Source of the DNA: an uncultured Bacilli bacterium
GTDB taxonomy: Bacteria > Bacillota_I > Bacilli_A > RF39 > UBA660
Reading direction: 5' to 3'
Assembly (NCBI GenBank): GCA_934090795.1
Contig: CAKOJQ010000017.1
Coordinates: forward strand, 1 to 18,389
Length of the DNA stretch: 18,389 nucleotides
Shown: one piece after another, positions 13,141-18,389 of the stretch
Layout of the letters: each line of letters starts with the position of its first letter
Position numbering within the stretch: position 1 is the first letter of the stretch
Position numbers and translations under genes: made by a program
The notes under the pieces: generated by a model
Seen by the model: the letters and a program-made list of their open reading frames with translations, nothing else
Told to the model about the DNA's origin: nothing
Database searches by the model: none

Positions 13141-13167
13141 GAAAAAAGATAACCTAAAAAGTTATCT
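13141..13167 (-). terminator. Rho-independent terminator overlapping the gerQ stop
   Basis: On the minus strand a 7-bp stem AGATAAC/GTTATCT (13167-13161 with 13153-13147) has a 7-base loop, followed by a T6 tract. The first arm is inside the last codons of the gerQ-like gene. Confidence 0.75.
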
Positions 13168-13504
13168 CCGAATAAGCATGACTATAATTTATTTTCTCAT
13201 CAAACTCAACAAAATTTAAATAAATAAGAAGAATTAAAGACCATTTTCCAGTTTTAGGATCACTCATTACAAGGTGATCTTTTCCTGCTTCCTCAATAAT
13301 TCCTTCAAAAACTTTATCACGCCATTCATTAGAATCAGGAAAAGAAAAATATGCCTTAGCTTTCTTGCCTTTATTTAATCTTAAAATATTTTCAATATAA
13401 CTTTGTTCGTCTTGAATATTCCCATTTGTGCCTCCTCCAATTGGTGCTGTATTTAAATTATAATCATTTGGATATTTTGCACTTGGATAATAACTTCCAT
13501 TCAT
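13154..13504 (-). CDS. gerQ: GerQ-type spore coat protein
   Basis: The 116-residue protein has a short Pro/Tyr/Asn/Gly-rich N-terminus (about 1-30) and then the GerQ domain: EQSYIENILRLNKGKKAKAYFSFPDSNEWRDKVFEGIIEEAGKDHLVMSDPKTGKWSLILLIYLNFVEFDEKINYS. In Bacillus subtilis GerQ (YwdL) is an inner spore-coat protein cross-linked by transglutaminase Tgl and needed for localisation of the germination lytic enzyme CwlJ. AGGAGG precedes the ATG. The protein is shorter than the Bacillus one, mainly in the Gln/Tyr-rich N-terminus. It is divergent from lysS. It suggests that the organism sporulates or descends from spore formers. Confidence 0.88.
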   Translation of the reverse strand: MNGSYYPSAKYPNDYNLNTAPIGGGTNGNIQDEQSYIENILRLNKGKKAKAYFSFPDSNEWRDKVFEGIIEEAGKDHLVMSDPKTGKWSLILLIYLNFVEFDEKINYSHAYSEITF

Positions 13505-13536
13505 GATATTCCTCCTAAATTAAGATTATTCTTTTA

Positions 13537-13565
13537 TTGCATTTTTATTACTTTTTAAGTATACT
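13537..13565 (+). promoter_or_regulatory. Sigma-A promoter for lysS
   Basis: TTGCAT (13537-13542) and TATACT (13560-13565) are separated by exactly 17 bases. The start point would be near 13572, and the Shine-Dalgarno GAAAGAAG lies just after. No T-box leader fits in the short 5' region. Confidence 0.7.
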
Positions 13566-13588
13566 ATGGAAGAAAGAAGTGATTAAAT

Positions 13589-15085
13589 ATGCGTAATTTA
13601 ACAGATCAAGAAATAGTAAGAAGAGAAAAAGCAGCTAAAATTAAAGAATTAGGTATTGATCCATTTGGTTCAAGATATGATCGTACTGCTTACTCAGAAG
13701 ATTTAAAAGAAAAATATAAAGATATTCCTCATGATGACTTTGAAAACATTAATGATTGTTATAAAGTTGCCGGAAGAATAATGTTCATTCGTAAAATGGG
13801 TAAAGCATCATTCTTTACAATTCAAGATAAAAAAGGAAAAATTCAAATTTATATTTCTATTAATGATGTTGGCGAAGAAACATATAATTTATTTAAATCA
13901 GCAGACATTGGCGATATAGTAGGAGTTTATGGCAAAGTAATGAAAACTAAAACTGGCGAGCTAACCTTAAAATGTTTAGAATATACTCATTTAGTTAAGT
14001 CTCTACGCCCATTACCTGAAAAATTCCATGGATTAACTGATGTAGAAGAAAGATACAGAAGACGTTATGTAGATTTAATAATGAATGAAGATTCTAAAAA
14101 AGTCGCATTTATGCGTCCTAAAATTATTAGATGCATTCAAAATTTCTTAGATAATAAAGGCTTTGTTGAAGTAGAAACACCTATTTTAACAACTCTATTA
14201 ACAGGTGCATCTGCAAGACCATTTGTAACTCATCATAATACTCAAGATTTAGATATGTACTTACGTATTGCCCTAGAATTAAATTTAAAAAGATTACTAG
14301 TCGGTGGTATGGAAAAAGTATATGAAATAGGAAGAACATTTAGAAATGAAGGAATGGATCCACAACATAACCCAGAATTTACTATGATGGAAGTATATGA
14401 AGCATACTCTAACCTAGAAGGAATGATGGATTTAACAGAAGAAATGTATCAAACTATTGCCGAAAAAGTCTGTGGGAAAACTACTTTCCATTATCTAGGA
14501 CATGATGTTGATTTATCTGGCAAATGGAAAAGAATTAGTATGGTAGATGCTATCAAAGAAAAAACTGGAATCGATTTTAAACAAGAAATGACTGTTGAAG
14601 ATGCACTAAAACTTGCTAAAGAACATGATATTGAAGTAGCAGACCATGAACACTCTGTTGGACATATAATTAATTTATTCTTTGAAAAATATGTTGAAGA
14701 AACATTAATTGAACCAACATTCTTATATGGTCATCCAGTTGAAATTTCACCACTAACTAAGAAAAATCCTGAAGATCCAAGATTTGTAGATCGTTTTGAG
14801 TTATTTATTTCCGGACACGAATGTGCAAATGCATATACTGAACTTAACGATCCAATTGATCAATTAGAAAGATTTGAAGAACAATTAAAAGAAAAAGAAT
14901 TAGGTAACGATGAAGCTAGTGATATTGATTATGACTTTATTGAAGCATTAGAATATGGAATGCCGCCAGCTGGTGGAATAGGTTATGGAATTGATAGAAT
15001 GATAATGTTATTTACAGAACAAGAATCAATTAGAGATGTATTATTATTTCCAACAATGAAACCAATTCAAAATGATAATAAATAA
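13589..15085 (+). CDS. lysS: Lysyl-tRNA synthetase, class II
   Basis: The 498-residue enzyme charges tRNA-Lys. The N-terminal OB-fold anticodon-binding domain includes KVAGRIMFIRKMGKASFFTIQDKKGKIQIYI. The catalytic core carries motif 1 (LIMNEDSKKVAFMRPKIIRCIQNFLDNKGFVEVETP), motif 2 GRTFRNEGMDPQHNPEFT (248-265) and motif 3 GGIGYGIDRMIM (462-473). PLTKKNPEDPRFVDRFELFISGHECANAYTELNDP identifies lysine rather than aspartate or asparagine specificity. Length is normal. It stands alone between its own promoter and terminator. Confidence 0.98.
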   Translation: MRNLTDQEIVRREKAAKIKELGIDPFGSRYDRTAYSEDLKEKYKDIPHDDFENINDCYKVAGRIMFIRKMGKASFFTIQDKKGKIQIYISINDVGEETYNLFKSADIGDIVGVYGKVMKTKTGELTLKCLEYTHLVKSLRPLPEKFHGLTDVEERYRRRYVDLIMNEDSKKVAFMRPKIIRCIQNFLDNKGFVEVETPILTTLLTGASARPFVTHHNTQDLDMYLRIALELNLKRLLVGGMEKVYEIGRTFRNEGMDPQHNPEFTMMEVYEAYSNLEGMMDLTEEMYQTIAEKVCGKTTFHYLGHDVDLSGKWKRISMVDAIKEKTGIDFKQEMTVEDALKLAKEHDIEVADHEHSVGHIINLFFEKYVEETLIEPTFLYGHPVEISPLTKKNPEDPRFVDRFELFISGHECANAYTELNDPIDQLERFEEQLKEKELGNDEASDIDYDFIEALEYGMPPAGGIGYGIDRMIMLFTEQESIRDVLLFPTMKPIQNDNK

Positions 15086-15087
15086 AA

Positions 15088-15117
15088 AATTGAGCAAAAT
15101 ATAATGTTTGCTCTTTT
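15088..15117 (+). terminator. Rho-independent terminator after lysS
   Basis: GAGCAAA (15092-15098) pairs with TTTGCTC (15107-15113) around an 8-base loop. TTTT follows on the plus strand. Confidence 0.75.
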
Positions 15118-15186
15118 AAATTTGTCCTAAAATTAAGGATAAAATGTTATAAAATAGCAAAAAATCATTTATATTCTAGTCAATCA

Positions 15187-15195
15187 TGATATAAT
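15187..15195 (+). promoter_or_regulatory. Extended -10 promoter for the carrier gene
   Basis: TG-A-TATAAT (15187-15195) is a perfect extended -10. It lies 22 bases before the ATG, with AGGAGGAGG between. Confidence 0.6.
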
Positions 15196-15217
15196 TATTA
15201 TTAGGAGGAGGTTAAAA

Positions 15218-16615
15218 ATGAAGAAAGATGTAAAAAAATTTGATTTAGTTAAAGTATCAGGAATTATGGTATTATTAACAGTTTTGTTAACATGGATTAT
15301 CCCTCAAGGATCATTTTCTGGAACCGCAATATCAGTAACTGAGATAACACGTATTGGTTTGTTTGATTTCTTCACTTATGGATTTCTTGGAATGTACTAT
15401 TTTACAGTACTAGTAACATTTATATTCGTATTAGGTGGATTTTATCAAGTATTATCAAGAATTGGTGGATACCAAGTTCTAATTACTAAACTAGCCAAAA
15501 AATTTAAAAAGAAAGAAATATTATTTACCTTAATAGTATCATTCATTTTTACTGCTTTAAGTGCTGTAACTAATGAATATATCTTATTATTAGTAGCAGT
15601 TCCTTTTGTTGTTTCTATAATGAAAGAAATGAAACTTGATAAGATGACATCATTTTGTACAACAGTTGGTTCTATCTTAGTTGGAACTGTAGGTTCAATG
15701 TATAGTACTAAAATAGTTGGTATGAATGTTAACTATTTAGGTCTTGAATTTAATACACTATGGTATATTAAGTTAATTATTTTATTACTTGCGTTTATTA
15801 TATTCAATGTATTTAATATTTTACACCTAAGAAAAACACTTAAGAATAAAGAAGCAGAACCAGTTGAAGATTTATTTATCTCAGCTGATGTAACCAAAAA
15901 GAAAACTGTATGGCCTGTTGTAGTATTATTAGGACTATTTGCGGTTATTTCAATAATGGCATACTTCCCATGGAATGATGTATTTGGAATTAAATGGTTT
16001 GAAACTGCTTTAAAGAGTATTCAAGAATTTAAATTATTTGATTCAACAATCTTTTCTTATATCTTAGGTAGTGCAACTGCATTTGGTAGTTGGGATATTT
16101 TTGGAATTCAAGGTTTAATGATAATTACTACATTATTATTAAAATGGATTTACAAATTAAGTCTTGATGATTATTTAGAATCATTTGGCGAAGGATTTAA
16201 AAAATCAGGTAAATTAGTAATATTATTATTACTTTCATACTTAGTATTAGAATTCTCAGTAATGTATCCTGTTATTCCAACAATTGTAGATTGGTTTATT
16301 GGTTTAAGTGATAAATTTAATGTTGTATTAACAGCTGTTGCTGGATTATTTACATCATTATTTACTGTTGAATATCAATATACAGTAAGTTTAATTGGAA
16401 CATTCTTAAAATATACATTTGCTGATAACGCAAATCAAATTGCCATTATATTACAAACAACATTTGGTTTAGCATCATTAATAGCACCATCATCTGCCAT
16501 TCTTTTAATGGGACTATCATATTGTGATATTAAATTTAAAGATTGGATTAAGTATATTTGGAAATTTGTTCTAATTATGTTTATTGTATTAATAGTAATA
16601 ATGCTATTTATCTAA
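15218..16615 (+). CDS. YfcC-like multi-span carrier (C4-dicarboxylate/amino-acid anaerobic carrier superfamily)
   Basis: The 465-residue integral membrane protein has about 11-12 hydrophobic segments. The N-terminal part, VLLTWIIPQGSF followed by RIGLFDFFTYGFLGM and FIFVLGGFYQVLSRIGGYQVLITKLAK, follows the pattern of the YfcC/DcuC-type ion-transporter families ('ltwivPaGeF...g...f...p..Gm'). The mid-protein sequence FTALSAVTNEYILLLVAVPFV resembles the re-entrant elements of that superfamily. The substrate is not determinable. A larger polar loop lies at about 205-230. It has its own promoter, a triple-consensus Shine-Dalgarno and its own terminator, so it is monocistronic. Confidence 0.6.
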   Translation: MKKDVKKFDLVKVSGIMVLLTVLLTWIIPQGSFSGTAISVTEITRIGLFDFFTYGFLGMYYFTVLVTFIFVLGGFYQVLSRIGGYQVLITKLAKKFKKKEILFTLIVSFIFTALSAVTNEYILLLVAVPFVVSIMKEMKLDKMTSFCTTVGSILVGTVGSMYSTKIVGMNVNYLGLEFNTLWYIKLIILLLAFIIFNVFNILHLRKTLKNKEAEPVEDLFISADVTKKKTVWPVVVLLGLFAVISIMAYFPWNDVFGIKWFETALKSIQEFKLFDSTIFSYILGSATAFGSWDIFGIQGLMIITTLLLKWIYKLSLDDYLESFGEGFKKSGKLVILLLLSYLVLEFSVMYPVIPTIVDWFIGLSDKFNVVLTAVAGLFTSLFTVEYQYTVSLIGTFLKYTFADNANQIAIILQTTFGLASLIAPSSAILLMGLSYCDIKFKDWIKYIWKFVLIMFIVLIVIMLFI

Positions 16616-16642
16616 AATGGTTCTTGTAACCATTTTTTTTTT
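16614..16642 (+). terminator. Rho-independent terminator after the carrier gene
   Basis: AAAATGGTT (16614-16622) pairs perfectly with AACCATTTT (16628-16636) around a 5-base loop, and T's continue. The first arm starts inside the stop codon. Confidence 0.85.
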
Positions 16643-16655
16643 ACTATTTTTGTAA

Positions 16656-16661
16656 TATAAT
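16656..16661 (+). promoter_or_regulatory. -10 box for the YvlD-like/lgt operon
   Basis: TATAAT (16656-16661) precedes AGGTGAT (16668-16674) and the ATG at 16681. The leader is very short (about 12-14 bases). No clear -35 is seen. Confidence 0.5.
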
Positions 16662-16680
16662 AATTACAGGTGATAGAAAA

Positions 16681-17076
16681 ATGATATATAGTAAAGATAA
16701 AGATTTTAAGTATGTTATACTTGAATATACCTTAACATTATTAATAAACTCAATTGTGTTAATATTAGCATCAAAAATATTTAAAGGATTTTATATCAAA
16801 TCATTTGGATATGCAATTATAACATCTCTAGTAATAAGTTTGTTAAGTTCAACTGTAAAACCATTTTTAAAATTAGTGTTTTTACCAGTAACTATTTTTA
16901 CTACCGGAATATTTTATCCATTTATAAATGTAATAATATTAAAATTAGCTAGTTTAATTATGGGTGATGCATTTATTGTTCAAGGATGGATATTACCATT
17001 TTTTATAGCAATATTTATATCTGCAATAACCTTAATATTAGATAAAGTAATAACTAAAAATGTAATAGGAGATTAA
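16681..17076 (+). CDS. YvlD-like membrane protein (phage holin 4_2 family)
   Basis: The 131-residue protein has four hydrophobic segments (about 12-30, 42-60, 67-95 and 100-123). The sequence SFGYAIITSLVISLLSSTVKPFLKLVFLPVTIFTTGIFYPFINVIILKLASLIM matches the 'lln..vkPil.llslPltiltlGlf..viNal' signature of PF04020. That family is named after phage holins but is mostly chromosomal and of unknown membrane role; YvlD of Bacillus is an example. The stop is 3 bases before lgt and carries the lgt Shine-Dalgarno, so the two genes are co-translated. Nothing suggests a prophage here. Confidence 0.82.
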   Translation: MIYSKDKDFKYVILEYTLTLLINSIVLILASKIFKGFYIKSFGYAIITSLVISLLSSTVKPFLKLVFLPVTIFTTGIFYPFINVIILKLASLIMGDAFIVQGWILPFFIAIFISAITLILDKVITKNVIGD

Positions 17077-17079
17077 ATT

Positions 17080-17895
17080 ATGAGTCCAATAATAGTAAGT
17101 ATAGGTTCCTTCGAAATAAGATGGTATTCAGTTTTAATGCTAGTTGCCATTTTCATAGGATTATTTCTAGTAAAAAAAGAAGCTTATAGATTAAATTTAA
17201 AATATGATTTTATTTTTAATATGTGTTTTTGGACAGTTATTATAGGATATATCTGTGCAAGACTATATTATGTTTTATTTAATTTAGATTATTATGGAGT
17301 TCATCCAGAAGAAATATTTATGGTATGGAAGGGTGGCTTAGCAATTCATGGTGGTTTAATAGGAGGCTTATTAACAATGCTATTCTATTGCAATAAATAT
17401 AAAACTAGATTAATTAGATATCTAGATGTAATATGTGTACCATTATTATTGGGCCAAGCAATAGGTAGATGGGGTAATTTCTTTAATCAAGAAGCCCATG
17501 GTGCTGCAACAACTTTTGACCATTTAAAAAGTTTACATATTCCAAGATTTATAATTGATAACATGAAAATAGATGGTATTTATTACACACCAACGTTTTT
17601 ATATGAATCAATTGCTTGTTTAACTTTGTTTATTGTTTTTCTATTTATAAGAAGATATAAATTTAGAAAAGTAGGAACAATGACAGCTCTTTACTTAATA
17701 GGATATGGTATAATTAGATTCTTTATAGAAATAAGTAGAACAGATGCCTTATTAATTATGGGATTAAAAATAGCTCAAATAGTTTCTATCATAATGATAA
17801 TTATTGGAATAATAATTCTTTGCAAAAATAAAAGGAAAAGTCGATTTGAAGATTTATATAATGACACAAATAATGTGGATAATTTAAGATTTTAA
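17080..17895 (+). CDS. lgt: Prolipoprotein diacylglyceryl transferase
   Basis: The 271-residue, seven-span membrane enzyme transfers diacylglyceryl from phosphatidylglycerol to the lipobox cysteine of prolipoproteins. The start IGSFEIRWYSVLMLVAIF, the GGLAIHGGLIGG element (about 86-97) and the Lgt signature GRWGNFFNQEAHG (129-141) are all present. So are TPTFLYES and GYGIIRFFIEISRTD, containing the conserved arginines. Length is typical. Its presence shows that the cell makes lipoproteins. It forms an operon with the YvlD-like gene; no good terminator is seen directly after the stop. Confidence 0.97.
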   Translation: MSPIIVSIGSFEIRWYSVLMLVAIFIGLFLVKKEAYRLNLKYDFIFNMCFWTVIIGYICARLYYVLFNLDYYGVHPEEIFMVWKGGLAIHGGLIGGLLTMLFYCNKYKTRLIRYLDVICVPLLLGQAIGRWGNFFNQEAHGAATTFDHLKSLHIPRFIIDNMKIDGIYYTPTFLYESIACLTLFIVFLFIRRYKFRKVGTMTALYLIGYGIIRFFIEISRTDALLIMGLKIAQIVSIIMIIIGIIILCKNKRKSRFEDLYNDTNNVDNLRF

Positions 17896-17940
17896 TAAAT
17901 AAATTAAATTAAATTTATTCATATATTGTTAAAATTACAC

Positions 17941-17969
17941 TTGTACAAATTATTAAAATTTGATAGTAT
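17941..17969 (+). promoter_or_regulatory. Promoter of putative small RNA
   Basis: TTGTAC (17941-17946) and TAGTAT (17964-17969) are separated by 17 bases. No ORF with a Shine-Dalgarno follows, but structured sequence and a terminator do. Confidence 0.55.
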
Positions 17970-17975
17970 GAATAT

Positions 17976-18090
17976 GTAAGTAAGACTTACATAAAATAAA
18001 AAAAGGAACACTTAATTTTGAGTTGTTAAGTGATTACCTTAGATAAAGGATATGTCACCAAAACCCCTTGTTTATGGTGATTTTATTTTA
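17976..18090 (+). ncRNA. Putative small RNA, antitoxin-like
   Basis: Starting just after the promoter, the RNA would hold three hairpins: GTAAGT-AAG-ACTTAC (17976-17990), CACTTAA/TTAAGTG (18009-18015 with 18026-18032), and a terminator TCACCA-A-AA...TTT-A-TGGTGA (18055-18080) followed by TTTTATTTT. It has no plausible ORF. It converges with the small peptide frame at 18178-18083, and its terminator lies at the 3' end of that frame. The first hairpin and A-rich tail are duplicated at 3415-3446. Confidence 0.45.
18055..18090 (+). terminator. Terminator of the putative small RNA
   Basis: TCACCA (18055-18060) pairs with TGGTGA (18075-18080), with AAA/TTT pairs inside. TTTTATTTTA follows. Weak A-rich flanks on the other side may let it act for the minus strand too. 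Confidence 0.65.
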
Positions 18091-18178
18091 TTATATTCAT
18101 TTTAATAATGATAAATAATAAAATAAAAATAATTATAAATAAATTAAATATTATAAAATATAATAATTTTTTATTCAC
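18083..18178 (-). CDS. Small hydrophobic peptide, possible type I toxin
   Basis: This 31-codon frame starts with GTG, preceded by a strong AGAGGTGG (18191-18184) at 5 bases. The product has two lysines near the start, an almost unbroken hydrophobic segment of Leu, Ile and Phe (about 5-25), and a basic tail KMNIIK. That is the shape of Fst/Ldr/TxpA-like membrane peptides of type I toxin-antitoxin loci, where a convergent or antisense RNA blocks translation. There is no recognisable sequence identity to a named toxin. AT-rich DNA readily yields such frames by chance, so the Shine-Dalgarno and convergent RNA are the main support. Confidence 0.4.
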   Translation of the reverse strand: MNKKLLYFIIFNLFIIIFILLFIIIKMNIIK

Positions 18179-18316
18179 ATTAACCACCTCTTTCTATTAC
18201 TAGAGTAGAGGTAATCACCTAAACAATTAAATGATCCTTAAGTAATAGAATATCAAATGAATAAATCATAAGCAAGTAAAATATTACGAAAATCCATATA
18301 ATTTTTATTAAAAAAG

Positions 18317-18373
18317 GCTCTAGAATTTCTAGTGGGGAGCAAAAATATCCGCTGTAGAATTTCTAGTGGGGAG
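18317..18373. repeat. Two direct repeats of 23 bases, hairpin-forming
   Basis: GCTCTAGAATTTCTAGTGGG plus GAG (18317-18339) recurs at 18351-18373 with a single change (C to G at the fourth base), a 34-base period with an 11-base interval. Each unit contains the near-palindrome TAGA-ATT-TCTA; the first can also pair GCTC with GAGC around it. The array may continue beyond the window end. The period is too short for a normal CRISPR repeat-spacer unit. Confidence 0.7.
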
Positions 18374-18389
18374 TTTTTATAAGAAAACT

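Larger units (their letters stand above)
17896..18389. other. Intergenic stretch with no large gene
   Basis: These 494 bases contain a promoter, hairpins and terminator of a putative small RNA on the plus strand. They also hold a 31-codon hydrophobic peptide frame on the minus strand and a 23-nt direct repeat at the edge. Each is listed separately. The rest (about 18217-18310) is AT-rich with nothing I recognise. Confidence 0.6.

Noticed and set aside
13566..13588. T-box leader for lysS
   Set aside because: The promoter lies about 25 bases before the ATG, leaving no room for a T-box.
16681..17076. Prophage holin
   Set aside because: The PF04020 family is mostly chromosomal; the gene is coupled to lgt and no phage genes are near.
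18317..18373. CRISPR array
   Set aside because: Only two copies are visible and the 34-base period leaves an 11-base gap, too short for a spacer; no cas gene in the window.

Overview
The window comes from the chromosome of a very AT-rich, low-GC Gram-positive bacterium. Gene content and order fit the Bacilli and their uncultured, genome-reduced relatives (Mycoplasmatota/RF39-like or Erysipelotrichia-like gut lineages; this placement is inference). rpsF-ssb-rpsR, rplI-dnaB and walJ(yycJ)-rlmH are recognisable Firmicutes blocks. UGA behaves as a stop codon, Shine-Dalgarno sites are strong, and lgt, an M23 wall peptidase, LemA and a GerQ-type spore-coat protein imply a walled cell with lipoproteins and probably a sporulation history.

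Bases 1-3212 hold the main discovery, a complete diversity-generating retroelement (DGR). The 3' part of a secreted or surface-type target gene (1-672, +) carries a variable repeat (VR, 498-600). A near-identical template repeat (TR) lies at 2899-2797 on the minus strand. The two copies align over 103 positions without gaps and differ at 16 sites, every one an adenine in the TR. Downstream of the TR on the minus strand are a MutS-like accessory gene, an Avd four-helix-bundle gene and a DGR-type reverse transcriptase, with overlapping ends. A second possible MutS-like small gene ends exactly where the TR begins. Two GC-rich hairpins follow the target gene, and a bidirectional terminator separates it from the convergent reverse transcriptase gene.

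Bases 3213-3933 are mostly non-coding: a decayed copy of a repeat also found near 17976, a strong terminator, a 37-codon small ORF, and a probable S6:S18 ribosomal-protein leader. Bases 3934-11909 run mainly left to right: rpsF-ssb-rpsR; an orphan Panacea/SocA-domain gene; an AAA ATPase (DUF4143 type) behind a consensus promoter with iterated operator-like repeats; then rplI-dnaB-M23 peptidase-walJ-rlmH-Nudix as one tight operon. From 11943 to 17895 come lemA (-), a glyoxalase II-like hydrolase (+), gerQ (-), lysS (+), a YfcC-like carrier (+), and a YvlD-like membrane protein plus lgt (+).

The last 494 bases contain no large gene. They hold a candidate type I toxin-antitoxin-like unit: a promoter and small RNA on the plus strand converge with a 31-codon hydrophobic peptide gene on the minus strand. 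A 23-nt hairpin-forming direct repeat is cut by the window edge. All calls rest on reading the sequence; no database search was run.
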